Translations under genes and position numbers: made by a program
Notes under the pieces: generated by a model
The model's input: the letters and a program-made list of their open reading frames with translations, nothing else
The model's database searches: none
Told to the model about the DNA's origin: nothing
Shown here: piece by piece, positions 23,331-35,889 of the stretch
Layout of the letters: each line of letters starts with the position of its first letter
Numbering within the stretch: position 1 is the first letter of the stretch
Assembly: GCA_946699065.1 (NCBI GenBank)
Contig: CAMPDV010001184.1
Location: 50,677-114,676 of the forward strand
DNA from: Loxodes magnus
Lineage: Eukaryota; Ciliophora; Karyorelictea; Loxodida; Loxodidae
DNA: 64,000 nucleotides
Reading direction: 5' to 3'

Positions 23331-26300
23331 ATTCTTAAAACTATTTATGTATCATTTAAAGATATTTTTGAATTTAGCAACTTATAAAAGGATATCTTCA
23401 TTTTATAATTTAATTCTGTATCTTTTTACTCAAACTAAATATAAAAATCAAGTACTTGTTTGTGTTCTTGGTACTATTTAGCTAAACTTCTATTGAATGC
23501 TAAAATTAAAATTCTTATTTATTTATTCCTTTTCTCCTACAATCTTTCAAATTATCTTCTTTACATAATGTTTTTTTCTTAATCTGCTTGCTACTCTAGC
23601 TTGTATCCCTCGCTCTAGTTTTGCATTTAATTACTATGCTAAAATTATTTAAGCTAATTATTAAAGATTTGCTTAATTATCAGCTGCTTTGTTTCTAATA
23701 TAATAGCTTAAGCTGAGCCTTCAATTTACTTAATCTAGCTTTAATTGCTCTAGCAATCTGAATAGTGTACGCAACCTTAATGCTTATTTATATTGATGAA
23801 AGCGTTATATAATGCTGTTACTAGTCTCTTTTTAAATGCTTTGACCAACATATTAATCTAACCATTAATAAATAAGCTTGCTTAACCTTTCAATACTCTG
23901 TTTAGTAAATCTTATGTTTATATTATATTGTCTAAGCTGTTTCTTCTTAGACCAATATAAGAATTTAGCATCCTTTAGGCTATAATAATAAGCTTTTTAA
24001 AAAAGGAACTAACCCTTATAAGAAAACAGTCTAAGTGATGCCAAATGTCTTTTACTTACTAAATGCAGAATAACCCTGCTTTGCTAAAATCCAGCCTTTG
24101 AAGTATGGTAGTAAAGTAAAATGATTAAAGATAATGCTATATAATATGGAATGCAGGGTACTGAGGTAATAGTAGAGCATGGTTAATGAGAGACGCTAGT
24201 TCTTAATTTGAGTGCTAAGTTAGTTTTGCTAAGTAATTAATTGAATAAGCGGGCTTGTTCATTTAGTTTTTATATATATTTTAGGTATTTCTTGACCCTT
24301 AATCTTAATTTTAAAGCTAAAATTAGCAAAAAATAAATAATAGAAAGCATTTATTAGTAGACAGAGCTTATTAAATCAGAGTGACAAAGAAGTAAATCTT
24401 GAGAAATAAGAAAGGAAATATTATTAGAGTTGCTAGTAGTATTTTAGAGAAAATAGCTTAGAATATAAAAGACTCAGTAGAAAAATAAGGTTTATTGTTA
24501 AACTTAATAATCTTAAAGAATAAAAGGCATTAATAAGATAGAAGGATTTTACTTAAGATTAAGAAAGGAAATATGTAAACTGATGAAGAAGTAACTTATA
24601 ACAGAAGACTTCATAAGTTATTTTAATAATCAGAGGTCAATTAATAAGTTAAAAGCCATTTAGAAAAAAACAGATTTAAAGGAATAAAAGATATTTAAAT
24701 AGAGAGAACCCTTATGAACAAATAGAAACAATTAGAGCTAGTTTTGATATTTTTATTATAGCATGCTAAAATGTATAGAATATGGAAAATAGAAAATAGC
24801 TTAATTAGCCTGCTCTCTTTAGACACTAAGAGGAAAATAATCTAAAAGAAAAGTTAACAGAATTTTAAATATTGCTTGAAGCTAAAAGATTAAGCTATCA
24901 AATTTTTAGATTCCCATTTATAAAGAACAAAATTAAGTGGGATCATTAAAACCTTAGTAACTACAAGCTAGTTAGGTTTAAGATAGATTTATCTTATAAT
25001 TTATCTAACTTAAAGATGTTATAACTACATTCGAGATTAAAGCTCAAAAGCTAATTAAAGGCCTAAAGATTAAGCATAAAAAGTAATATTAGTTTAATAT
25101 CCTATTTGCTTTTGATCCAAATGAGGTAATAATTATAAAATGAGACACATAAATTTTTAGAATTATTTTAGTTTTAAAAATAGTATTTCTAGCTTTCATT
25201 CTAATATAAGACTAAAAATTCTAAGTTTAAACAATCAACTAAGAGGACTCTAAATCTACATAAAAAGAGAATTACCCTAATAAATGTTCTATTATGTTCA
25301 CTTAAAGAATAACTAAGACAGCAAATTTTTTTAAATGAGTTTCTGCTTGATACTACTTAGAAACTTAATCTATTCATTTTTAGTACATTTTAGAACCAAA
25401 AACTACAACTCATAGAGTTCAAGTAGGAAAGGTTTGCCAAATAGGTGATTTTCTTATAGACAATTTATCAAAAATCAGTCTTTTAGTAATTAATAAAGTA
25501 AATCAGGGTAAAAGCTCTTGGAAAAAAGAAACATCTTAAAAGTTACCTTAAGAAATTAGTAAGAGATTAAAATATATAAAAATAATTGCTAAAAGTACTC
25601 TGTTAAGACATTATACTAGAAAATTGAGACGGTTAGTTTAAAATATTCTTAAGATGGTAAAAAATTAAAAATTATGGTTTAGAAAAAAGTTATTATTGGT
25701 GCGATTTCGGGCTCAGGTGATTGCAGAAGAAAGAAAAATTACAGCTTAAAAATCTCATTAAGATAAGTTAGTTTTTAAAAAAGGAAAGATTTAAGCCTTA
25801 AACATGAACAAACAATAAAAGTAAAACCCCAATAGAACAGCTTTAATATGAATTGGTTCAAAAATTAACTCATTAATTAAAAAGAAAATTTGTTTGTAAT
25901 AAACTTAAGAAAATCATGCTGGTAAATTAAATTCTATATCAATAAACTGTAGGCATACCAGGAATGCTTTAAAGTAGCTAAGAATCAATTATTAAGTTTA
26001 GCTTGTTGCTTGAGACATACAAAGCATTACTATTATTTATAAAAGAAAAATATAAACGAGCTATATAAGTGAAGTGTAGAATAGATTCAAAAAATAATAA
26101 ATCGTAATAGGAGAATTGGAATACCTAAACTGAATAGAAAAGAGCTAAGAGAAAAAATAAATTACTTAAAGAAGAAAATTTAAAATGATAAGAAAAAATT
26201 TGGAAATTATTCTTTGCATATCTAAAAAGGCAAACCAATCTAAAGTTACTTTGCAGATTTTTATATCTTAAGCTATTATATAAGAATTTCTGTGAATATA

Positions 26301-26455
26301 AGTAGCCATCATAAAAAATAAGCAGCTAACACAAAATGGATCTCATAAAATAGACTTGATGGGCTGAAAGAAATTAAAGTCTAGTTAACATAATAATTAG
26401 ATATATTAAAAAAATTAAAAGACAAAGATATATTTAAGAAATTAAATTATATTTT
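23331..26455 (+). other. Coding-like region, frame unresolved
   Basis: The phase of the FEAIQY copy remains open with only nine TGA codons as far as a TGA near 26455, but a second frame from about 25640 looks at least as good (L-Q-K-K-E-K-L-Q-L-K, then Q-L-Q-Y-E-L-V-Q-K-L). The real gene structure cannot be settled by eye. The sequence is A-rich on the plus strand from about 24300 on, as expected if that strand is coding. Confidence 0.25.
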
Positions 26456-29400
26456 TATAAAAAAGATTTAAAAATTATGATAATTTAAAAAAAAGTAGTC
26501 AAGTTTAATATTTAGAAAACAAATTTTTAATTTTAAATATATAACTTAATTATTATTTTAATTATTTATCTATTTTATATTGTCTGTATGTTTCTTAATA
26601 TAAAAGAATATATACGATCTTTTTAATTAATTGTTTTTAACTTTCATTTGAAATAAACAATCTTAAAAAAATAGCAACTAATTTATTTAAAATGGTTTAA
26701 TCTGTTATAGGAATATTAAAATTCATTTTATTCAACATAAAAAAATATTAAAAAAATTGAAAAAATATAAAGATAGATTTCGTTGCAAACAGAAAATGAA
26801 ATCTGATATTATTGAGTTAGCCAACTGTTACTATTGACAAGGTAATAAACATATTAATATAAAGAAGTATCGTTTGCACTTCAAATTAACTTTCTAAAAC
26901 TCAAAGAAAAAATAATAATTCAAAAGTTAATAAATATTTGTTCTAAAAACTAGAAATATTAAATTTAGAGTCTCAAATAAAATCAAAATAGCATTATTGC
27001 TCCTTTAGATCTAAAAATAAGAAACGAAAATAATAATTTTATTAATATAGCTAAAAATAATAATGAAAATAAATTATGTCTATTAAATAAAATTTACCAT
27101 TGGATGAGGATTTTCTTTTTATATTCAAAAGAAACTAGAATATTATCTTATTTTCTTTTCTTAATTGCCTTTTTTTAACAACATTAGTCATTTTAGAAGG
27201 TAATGCGTCAGAAGATACAAAATAATATTAATCTACTTTAGGAGAATGATATCCAACTTTTTAAGAGGTTTTTTCTCGGAAGTGAGAAAATAGAATAAAA
27301 AGAGGAAATTAGATGTAATAAGTCGTTTTATGGATTACAAATACTAAAATTTCTTACTTGTTGATACTTTAATCTTAAAAATCAAAAATTATTAATAAAG
27401 AAACGCGTTTAAAAAATTTGAATTTTCTCCTGCATCTTATTTCATCCTACTTCATCTTCTAAAAGAATTTTTATTACAAAAAAATTTCATAAAAATATAA
27501 TTAAGATACAAATAATTAAAAAATTATAGCAGACCTACTAAAATACCAAAATGGAAAATATGCATATAATTATAAAATTACTTTTTTATATATCTTAAAT
27601 TTTCTTTATTAATAAGAGGTGTCAAATGCTATTTACTATTAAATTATTTTATTATAAAATCAAAAAATCAAAAAATAGGAAATTTAATCAGAAGCTAAAA
27701 TTATTAAAGTAAAAGAAGATTTAATCTAAAAATATTTAAATTTTTATTAATTTAATTAAATACCAAAAGAGTATAATGTAATGGTATTTAGTATATTGTT
27801 TAAGTATTCATTATATTAAAAAAAATTTAAATTCCAATTTATTATAAATTCATAATACTAAAATATACAAAATATTCGTATATAAAAATTTTATTAGACA
27901 TAAAAATTGAATTAAAAGAAAAAAATTAAAAAACAATTTGTATCTAGTATAAATCAAAATTAAATTTTATATATATTTATTTAATTAAATTCGGTAATAT
28001 CTTTTAGCATACACAAAATTTGCTTATGCTCATAAATTTCTTATTTATATATTTCCATTAATTTATTATCATATACATAAATAAGTAAAAATTGATTGAA
28101 AATTATTTAAATCGCTTACTATTTTAAACGATTTTTCTAATGAATTTTCTTCCAAAGCAACAATCTTGAGTTCAGTATTTTGATAATGTGTATGCTCTTG
28201 AAAATTTCAATAGATCTAGCATCACCCTATCAGAAATTTAAATCCATTTAGAAAGATTAGATCTTCCAGTTTAGATAATGCATCTTCTAGTTCTACTTTA
28301 TGATTTATAAGTTTTTATAAATTTTCTGATTGTGATTAAAAGTTAATTTTTTAAATATATTTTCAATGCTCTATTTATTACTTTAATTACAAAATTATAA
28401 ATCTAATACTCTTTATATGTTTAATTTTTATTCCTTTTGTTAACAAATTATTTAAAAAAATTTAGACTTTCATATTAAGAGAAAGTAAATAAGTAATCTT
28501 AATTTTCATATTATTTTCTATTTTAATTTTAGTCTCTTCTTCTGGTATATAGTTTAACTGTTTTTTTGATTTTTTGATTTAAATACTAAAGTATTAGGTA
28601 AAACTTCATAAATTTAAAATATTTTACAAATATAATTAGCATTTATTTTGGCTTTAAGTAAAAGATATAAAATTTACAGAATTAGCTATTTTTTTATCTC
28701 CAAATATAATATAAATTTTAAGAATTAGAAATTAAAATTATGATATTAAAACTTCTTCTATTAAACATATAACTTCATTTATTTAAGTTTTCAAATTTCA
28801 TATTGAGCTAAAGTGGATCCTTAGAATATCTTTATGGAAAAATTTAGAAAATAATTTTTCTGTTGTATTCGATCCAAGTTGGAGGGAGTAGTTAACTCTC
28901 AATAATGTTAAAACTTACTACCGGAAGAAGTTGGATCTCTCAGAAGATAATTTAATTAGAACATAAGAAACATTTTTAAATCTCGGATTGTATTTGTGGA
29001 TTGAAAATCACATAAAAATCACATAAAAATCCTAATAAATTGTTTTTTAAGTTGAACTTAAACTTTTTGTTGACTTTAATTTTAATTTAGTAAAGCTTAA
29101 ATTCCTTAATAATTTTTAAAATATTAAGTAACCCTACAAAGATAAAAAGTAAAAATTTACAAATTTACAAATTAAAACAATTTTTAAATCAAGAAACGAA
29201 AAGAGGAATAAAATTCTCTTAATTGAATAATATTTAAAAAACGTAGAGTTAAAAGAAAAGATAAAAAAAGTTTTTTTTTATAAAAACTTATAGAAGAATA
29301 AATATAAAGATATAAGAAAGAAATAACTTTGAAAATTTAAAAATTTAAAAAGATGAAGAAATATTATAATTGTAAGTAATTTAGTTTTAATTACAATATA

Positions 29401-29880
29401 TTGTTGAAAAAATTGATTTCATAAGTAAATATATTCTTTTATAAAGCTGTAAAAAATATATCTCAAAGATAGAAAATCAGTCTATTATTTGATGAACATA
29501 AAAAAACTTTCTAACTTATTATAAGATATCGTAAATATGTTTTTAAAAAGATTTAAAATGAAAAGTATTTTAATTTAAAAAACAAAAAACACAAAGTTTT
29601 TAAATGAAATTTATTTAATAAAAAAATCAAATCAATTCAAAGTAAAGTACTCTAAAATAATCTAAAATTTATAATTTTAAATATCTCAAAACTAAGTGAA
29701 ATATCTTTTTTCTTTCTTTTAATAATTTTTAAGATTCAAGACTAATTTCAGCTAAAAGTTTAGAAGTTTCTTAAAAAATTAAGAAAATATTAACGATTTG
29801 ATAATTACAAATTCTTCATTTATCCTATATTTATTTTTATTAGATTATATTGTTTAAATAATTATAATTATTAATTTTTG
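26456..29880. other. AT-rich region, no recognisable gene
   Basis: Very low G+C with homopolymer-like A and T runs. Small islands (27380-27470 and 28880-28950) contain slightly more G+C but no identifiable feature. Confidence 0.5.
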
Positions 29881-29883
29881 TTA

Positions 29884-30572
29884 TTAAAAATTAATTTTAA
29901 AAGTATATCAACTAATTTAAATTGTTCATTGAAATTTATTTCCTTGAAGAAAATTAAAAAAATTAGCAAAAATACAAAGACTTAAATTAACGTATCAATT
30001 CTTTAATCTATACTATACAACAAATATTAAATGAAAATAAGTAATTAAAAACTGAAATTAATACTTTGGCTTCAATATCGCGAGCTAATTAAGAACTGAA
30101 AAAAGAGCAAAAATAAGAAAAAATAGAAAAAATTAATGAAATAAGCAACTATGTATAGCTCATTTCCCATCACTGTCCTAATAACGATCCTATAGCAGTT
30201 GAAGAACAGAATGAAAAACTCTTTCAAAACAAATAAAGTTCTAAAACTTTGAAAACGTCAAAAAATGTCTAAAAATAGGTTGTGACTCAAAGTTTGTAGA
30301 ACAAGAAGTTTATACAGTTAGAAGATTGGGCATATTTTTAGAAGAAACAATAATTAAATACCTAAAAGATATGAAATAATATAACTAAATCATATTGCTC
30401 TCCAGAAGGAAAGATCTAAAAGAAAAATATTTACAGTGGAGATTAATTACTATTAGATAGTAAATGCTAAAAAAAGAAGAAAAAAAATGTTTGTGCTAAA
30501 ATGAGATTGAGGCAAGATTCCTGTGATAAGAATGTTAAAATTGTGCAAGCTGTTACGCAACAGAAGAAGTGA
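29884..30572 (+). CDS. Coiled-coil protein of unrecognised W/YC/GDQLL family, copy 1
   Basis: With TAA/TAG as Gln, one plus frame gives a long heptad-like N-terminal part (Q-I-L-N-E-N-K-Q-L-K-T-E-I-N-T-L), then P-N-N-D-P-I-A-V-E-E-Q-N, then K-I-[TGA]-N-N-I-T-K-S-Y-C-S-P-E-G-K-I and S-G-D-Q-L-L-L-D. A related minus-strand protein at 32332-33034 has H-N-N-P-M-I-V-E-Q-K-N, K-I-W-K-K-L-N-K-I-Y-C-T-A-N-G-K-I and N-G-D-Q-L-L-E-D. The TGA at 30372-30374 aligns with a TGG Trp codon in that copy. A TGA at 30570-30572 is a possible stop. No in-frame ATG is obvious. It could be an ORF1-type or accessory protein of a mobile element; function unknown. Confidence 0.55.
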
Positions 30573-31324
30573 ACTCTAAAGAAAACTGCAATTATTCTAT
30601 GATCGCATAAAACAACTTGTAAACATATCAATGTTAAACCTAATAATAGAAATATCACTTTAATTATCTTAACTAAAATTATTTTTATTATTTTCTTTGA
30701 CAATTTATAACTTTTATACTGATAGATATACACCTTAACTAATTAATATTTAAAATTATATTAATTCGATCTAATTATATAGAAATTCATTCTCGCTATT
30801 TTAAACTTTATTATTTTCACATGCAGATATTAAATTTAAATAAGATATACACTTTTATTAATTTAAACTCAAAAATATTTTTTTAGTTATACATAAAATT
30901 ATTATATAAGTTTTTATCAAATTGGCTATAAATTATTTACTATCTTACTTACTTTTTGTTTTCATTAATTATTTATTCTATTAATTTGTAATTTTATATT
31001 AATATTATAAAATTTGAAACATCTTTAAGTATGATTTTTTATCAATAAAGCAACTTTATATTTCTAGATAGTAATATTTATAGATTTTTCTAATTTTTAT
31101 GCGAAATCATCTAGCAATTTTAAAAGTTTCAAAATCATTAAAAAATAGTGAAAACGCTTGAACATTTCAAACAATTTATAAAAATTAAATGTATTTACAT
31201 AGCTTATCTTATAACTTAAGGATTCTTAACGAACATTAAATATAAATTTTATTAGAATAAATATTTATTTTTACTTCTTTTTGATATTTTACATTAAAAG
31301 AAGATGAAATAATTTGAGAATAAC
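30573..31324. other. No recognisable gene
   Basis: AT-rich spacer between the coiled-coil ORF and the decayed minus-strand retrotransposon. The short minus-strand frame at 30467-30733 is a shadow of the preceding ORF. Confidence 0.45.
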
Positions 31325-31779
31325 ATTTATAAGTGTGATTTATCCCCAGTTCTATCAATTAATCCCTGATCCTATTTTACAATTAGAAGGATTCTAAATT
31401 GTTAGAGTTAGTTTGGAATTTTGTGTTTTTTTAAGATTATTCATAAATATCTAAAGTATTTTATTAAATTTGTTATTAGCATATTTGATGAGCTCAGTTT
31501 TGATAACATCTGCTTCATGCTCTTTATTATTTGCCAATTTCCTGATTATTTTTTTAGTTTCTTTTGAGTTTATAAAACTAAATTCTTACTTATAAGTAGT
31601 TTTATATTTTTATAAAAAATCAAAATTTTTAAAAATATTTTCAATTTTTAAGTTACATTCTTCGACTCTTCTTCATCAATTTTATATTTTTAATAAAAAC
31701 ATTGTCTTCTCAATTGTTTATAAATAAAGAAAATTCAGAATCCAAATACATTTTGCATTTTCATGGATTTAGGAATTTT

Positions 31780-32085
31780 AATTAATTTCAACTTAAAGAG
31801 TTTTGGACTGCAACTTCTTGTAGTTTAACGACCCCAACACTCCCTTCTTGGGATAACAGGGATATCCTGTTGCTTTCGAAAAGCAGCTGCCAGGGAGCTC
31901 CATCGCTATGGGCAGCCAGGCTTCAAGCCCCTACCAGGAGTGGATAATCAAAAGGAAGGCGTTCCCTTGCAAAGGTTGACTTTGACCAGGGACTTTCTCA
32001 GCGACAGGAAAGGAACATTCCTAACCATAAATCTAGAAAGTATGATTCAGAAGTTCAATCTCAGCTCCCACCATCTTTTTAATTA
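31780..32085 (+). mobile_element. SINE-like element, copy S2
   Basis: A 306-bp member of the S family in plus orientation, closely matching S1 and S4 (reverse complement). It is flanked by a 19-bp direct repeat with one mismatch (31761-31779 and 32086-32104, sharing GGATTTAGGAATTTT). The ends agree exactly with S1: AATTAATTT at the left and CTTTTTAATTA at the right. It sits between reverse transcriptase and upstream linker of the minus-strand retrotransposon. The short frame MDNQKEG (31940-32125) inside it is not supported as a gene. Confidence 0.9.
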
Positions 32086-32331
32086 TCAAGGATTTAGGAA
32101 TTTTCTTGTCTATAAAAACATTTAGAAATGATTAGTTCATTTTTTCTATATCTTTTTTGGTTTGTCTTATCTTGTATTTTCAATAATTATATTTATATTT
32201 ATTAAATTTTCTAGTTTTTCTAATGCTAATTAGATAACTTTCAAGCTAACTTTTTCCAATCTAAACTAGTGTTTTAATATAAACTATTTGTTCTTATTTG
32301 GAAGCATAAAAATTATATAAGATAAGATAAG

Positions 32332-33034
32332 TCAATTAACGTGATAACTGCCTTCAATAAAATGATAACGGTTGATTAAAAAATTATTGGTAGTTATCCA
32401 CATATTCTTGAATTTCTTTGTCAGGATCAATTTCTTCTATTACATACCTTCTGGTGCGATTTAGCCCATCTTTACGATTGGAATCTTATTCAAATCTCAG
32501 TCTTTGCCAAATATTAGTCTGATTCTTCTCTCCTATGCATTAGCAATGTCTTCCAGAAGCTGGTCTCCATTTTACAATTTTCTTCTAAATATTTTTCCAT
32601 TTGCAGTGCAGTAAATTTTATTCAGTTTTTTCCAAATTTTCCAATTTTTATTTAAATTTAAATTGCCTGCAGTTTTTATATAAATGTCATATTTTAAACC
32701 AGTAGAAACATCTTGAATTGCAGTTTTTGTATCATGTCCTGATTTTTAAATTTTTTCGCATTTAAGTTTTTTTTTCCGATTAGAAGAAAATTTATAATTT
32801 TTTTATTCCACAATCATAGGATTATTATGAAGGAAAAGAAGTTATTACTAATTATTTTGCCTATTATTTTATTTTAGTTTAAACTCCGTTTTTTCCAGTT
32901 CTTCGCTGAGTTGAAAGTTTGAGGCTTTGTTTCTTATTTCTGTTTCTAGGGAGTATATTTCAATGAGAGAATTTTACCTTCTATTTAATGAGCATTTTGA
33001 TTTAAAATTAGAAGAATATAATCATAAAAAAAGA
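32332..33034 (-). CDS. Unrecognised W/YC/GDQLL protein, copy 2 (nested in retrotransposon)
   Basis: One minus-strand frame stays coherent from about 33034 to a TGA at 32334-32332. It runs S-L-E-T-E-I-R-N-K-A-S-N, a Gln/Asn-rich helix, H-N-N-P-M-I-V-E-Q-K-N, K-S-G-H-D-T-K-T-A-I-Q-D, then N-W-K-I-W-K-K-L-N-K-I-Y-C-T-A-N-G-K-I, G-D-Q-L-L-E-D-I-A and F-G-K-D-[TGA]-D-L-N-K-I-P-I-V-K. Both Trp codons before Y-C are TGG (plus-strand CCA at 32632-32634 and 32641-32643). Homologous to the ORF at 29884-30572. It lies between the endonuclease and reverse transcriptase parts of a decayed element, beside the G+C-rich hairpin, so it is probably cargo of an inserted element. Confidence 0.55.
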
Positions 33035-33046
33035 ACTTGGATTATA

Positions 33047-33076
33047 GAGTGCGTAGAACCTCAATGGTGCGCAGCT
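33047..33076 (+). repeat. G+C-rich hairpin, diverged copy
   Basis: GAGTGCGTAGAAC followed by GGTGCGCAGCT, matching the hairpin at 5666-5697 in the same orientation, including the preceding GATTATA. It marks the junction between the nested W/YC/GDQLL block and the endonuclease of the minus-strand retrotransposon. Confidence 0.6.
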
Positions 33077-33689
33077 ATTTATATTAAACTTCCAAAATTT
33101 CTTCTTTATTAATTCAAAATTATTTAAGAATCCTTCAAATTTAGTGCTATTTACTTTTTGTATAGCTAAATTGCAAACCTAATAAGTCTTTAAATTTGCA
33201 TCTAAATTATTAAAGCTTTAATCATTTATTATTTGAAAATTATATACTTCAATGAAAATTAATAATTAAAAGCATTATCTTATAATTTATATCTATTATT
33301 ACTTCCATAACCTTATAAAAGAGCATTGGAAACTCCCATTAATATAACAGGATAGTTTCCTACTACATTAAGAAAAAGATCTAAGTTTAATATGATTATT
33401 CTTAACTATTATAGGTTTTTCGTCATTTGGAATATAGCATGTTATGAAATGAAAATTGCCTATTTTTACTAGTAGAAATTAATCATTTTATTCTTTGAAA
33501 TATATCTTTGTTTACATCGAATCTAGATTTTTTTAAATAAGCAAGCAGATTCCATCAGCTCTTTGAGTTTCATCACAATTTTTATAATAAGTTCTATATT
33601 TTTAATTATATAAGAAAAAGACTTTATGCTGTTAAATCTTATTGATTTAAAAAGACAAGTATTATAACATAATATAGCATAACATTTTA

Positions 33690-33930
33690 GATTAATGTGA
33701 CGTAACCATTATTATGCTTTTCACGAATAAAAAATTTTAATGATAATTAAAAGCGTTTATCGCATACTTACTTGCTCTTCCTTGTCATGAGTCTTGATGA
33801 TTTAAGATTTTTTTTCGATAGGTAAAATCTCTATCATTTTCTATTGACTTCATTAACTGCTTATTAGTCATAGGAAGCTTCTTTGCTTAGTTTGAGTTTT
33901 TTCTATAAAGTAAAGCTTCTTTTGCGCAGT
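33690..33930 (-). pseudogene. ORF1 C-terminal remnant of the minus-strand retrotransposon
   Basis: The minus-strand translation contains L-K-L-S-K-E-A-S-Y-D-Q-Q-A-V-N-E-V-N-R-K and, at its end, F-F-I-R-E-K-H-N-N-G-Y-V-T-L-I. This aligns along its length with the ORF1 C-terminus at 1440-1640 (L-Q-L-N-R-E-V-P-H-I-Q-H-A-F-N-E-F-N-K-K; L-L-I-R-G-K-P-N-K-G-D-S-T-L-I-N). It lies just upstream of the endonuclease remnant at 33110-33560, the expected ORF1-ORF2 order, so both belong to one element. Confidence 0.65.
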
Positions 33931-35295
33931 ACATTTTAAAAAGAGCTTAGCATAGTATTCTTATTATTCTCTTTTATTTTTATTAAAATTTATAATGATA
34001 TTTTATAAAATTATCAATTTTTAATTTCTGTTTATAAATTTTAAATCAAACAAACTTTAAAATGTTCTTGTTTTAAGCTTTAAAATTAAAAAGTAAAATC
34101 AAATGATACAATCTAATATTGGAATTTTTAATTATAATTAAAAAGAATATATAAACTTAAATATGTTAGAAATAGAAAAATAGGTAATTATTCTTAGTAT
34201 TTAATCTATGAGAATAAAAAAATATGTATTTATATTTGATATTTGAAAATCAAAAAATTCCATTCTGATTGTAAGATTTAAGTAATCTTAAGCTTATTAA
34301 TAAGTTGATAAGATACTTAAAATCAAATAATGCTTGAAAGCTCTCTACCTCTCCCGTTTTTTTATCGAAGCTAATCTTTGAAAGGTATTTACTGGTTTTC
34401 CATTCAGCATTCATTAGGGCGCATAATTAGATACAAACTTCTTCTATATCAATTGAGTTATTGTAATATAATCTTGATATAGTTCTTCATAAGTCTTAAT
34501 CTTTTTGCTTCATTCAACTCAGAAACATCGTATAATTAAATGAGTAATAAATTTGTTTTCAATATTTTTTTAGTATTTAGATATAAATTTATTTTTATCT
34601 TTGATTCTTTAATTAAACGGATCCCTTTTGTTGTTTTATTTGATATTTTGATTAATATTTTAAATAAAATTAGTTATGTTATTACTATACTAGAAATTAT
34701 AATTTGTTAGGATTCTTTTGTTGTAATTATTTGATAAATGTTTAATAATTAATATTTTCTTTTATGTAAAGTATAAAAATAGTTAAAATATGTATATTTA
34801 TTTTACTATTTTTAATCATTTAAAAAATGTATATTTTTAAGTTTAGAATTAATTAGATTCATAAACTTTAAATTTAGTTTTAATATAATTTTCTATATTT
34901 CCTTAATTAAGAAGATTAACTCCAATATTTAGTAGCAAATTCAATAATAATAACTTTTAAATATTTTTACATATTATTAAAAGTTGCTATTTATTGGAAA
35001 ACTATAGCTTATTAAAGCATTAAATTAATAATTACAAAGGTTAAGCTTTATAATTAAGATACTTAATCTCTATATTTATAAAATAACTTAATGCAAATTA
35101 TAATGTTCTTCAATTTTCTAAATTATATAGAATAACTAAACTTATAAACTTATTTTACTATCAGTAATTAATCTATTACTACTATAGCCTTTTTAAAATC
35201 TCTTTTTATACAAAGAAACTATAAAATGTAATATATTATAGAATATCATTAATATAAATAACAATTTTTAATCAAATAACATATCTAACATATCA
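33931..35295 (-). other. AT-rich region with a short coding-like fragment
   Basis: Mostly featureless. At about 34510-34330 the minus strand reads T-Y-E-E-L-Y-Q-D-Y-I-T-I-T-Q-L-I-Q-K-K-F, with A-P-Q-[TGA]-M-L-N-G-K-P-V-N-T-F shortly after. It is a reasonable protein segment with TGA in a Trp-like position, but I recognise no family and cannot find its ends. It may be the N-terminal part of the ORF1 that ends at 33690-33930. Confidence 0.3.
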
Positions 35296-35299
35296 TAAC

Positions 35300-35703
35300 T
35301 TATTAATGTGGTGTCATCTTTATTTGATTCGCCACAAATCAGAAAAATTTTGATATTTCATCGGAAATCTCGGAGAGATATCATTCTTATTACATTTTCT
35401 TTCGACTTCTTTGCTGTATTTATTATTCTTTCATCAATTCCATTCACTCTTCACTTGAGATATGTGAGTCTAATTATTTTATTACATTTTTTTATATCAG
35501 AAACAATCTACTTTCAATTAGTGTCTTTATTTGCTTTTATATTTTTCTTTACTAAGCTGATGAGTCTGTTAATCTTCTTTGAGGATGTCTCAATTTTTGC
35601 TCAATATTATTTTAAAATTAATCCAACATTGTCTAGTCTAATTTTTCACGTCTTGTTAATTAAATATAGATCTATGTGTGTTATTTTGATTCTGGCTTTT
35701 TAA
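35300..35703 (-). pseudogene. ORF1-like remnant, third minus-strand copy
   Basis: The minus strand gives I-K-I-F-L-I-C-G-E-S-N-K-D-D-T-T-L-I-S at its end, related to F-L-F-I-N-K-K-L-L-I-R-G-K-P-N-K-G-D-S-T-L-I-N of the ORF1 at 1440-1560. DNA similarity is also visible (AATGTGGTGTCATCTTTATT versus AACGTGGAATCACCTTTATT). Upstream the frame is Lys/Ile-rich with five TGA codons in Trp-compatible contexts. The plus-strand 131-residue ATG frame over the same bases is a shadow. Confidence 0.5.
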
Positions 35704-35889
35704 TCTTTTCCAATTGACTTTAGTATGGAAGTTTCTTTTATATATCCATGCTTCTTTTTTGATAATATACCTTTTATAAAATCTTAACGCCCTTATCAAT
35801 TTCTTCTCTTATCCTTCCTTGTAAAAACCACACTAAGTTTTCAAATATGTGGCTACCTCAGACTATTTCTACCAAACCAAGATTTAGGA

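Larger units (their letters stand above)
31325..33565 (-). pseudogene. Diverged minus-strand non-LTR retrotransposon ORF2 with two nested insertions
   Basis: Minus-strand translation of 31330-31760 aligns with the plus-strand ORF2 at 5040-5300: I-K-T-E-L-I-K-Y-A matches I-K-T-E-L-V-K-Y-V, and N-[TGA]-Q-N-W-G-Q-I-T-L-I-N-V-I matches D-[TGA]-R-N-W-R-P-I-A-L-I-N-V-I. The TGA is at the same place in both. The endonuclease is recognisable at about 33110-33560 (N-A-L-L-Q-G-Y-G-S-N-N versus Y-A-L-L-Q-K-Y-G-S-N-N). Between them lie a linker (32105-32330), a SINE-like element (31780-32085) and a nested block with the hairpin and a W/YC/GDQLL ORF (about 32332-33085). Older than the copies in the 7.5-kb repeats and clearly broken. 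Confidence 0.8.

Noticed and set aside
31940..32125. Standard-code ORF MDNQKEG... and the related ORF at 53374-53598
   Set aside because: Both lie within SINE-like copies. S1/S4 and the flank-independent ends show that these are non-coding repeats, and the frames are not conserved between copies.
35308..35703. 131-residue plus-strand ORF (MVSSLFDSPQ...)
   Set aside because: Hydrophobic low-complexity shadow of a minus-strand ORF1 remnant, whose C-terminal motif matches other copies.
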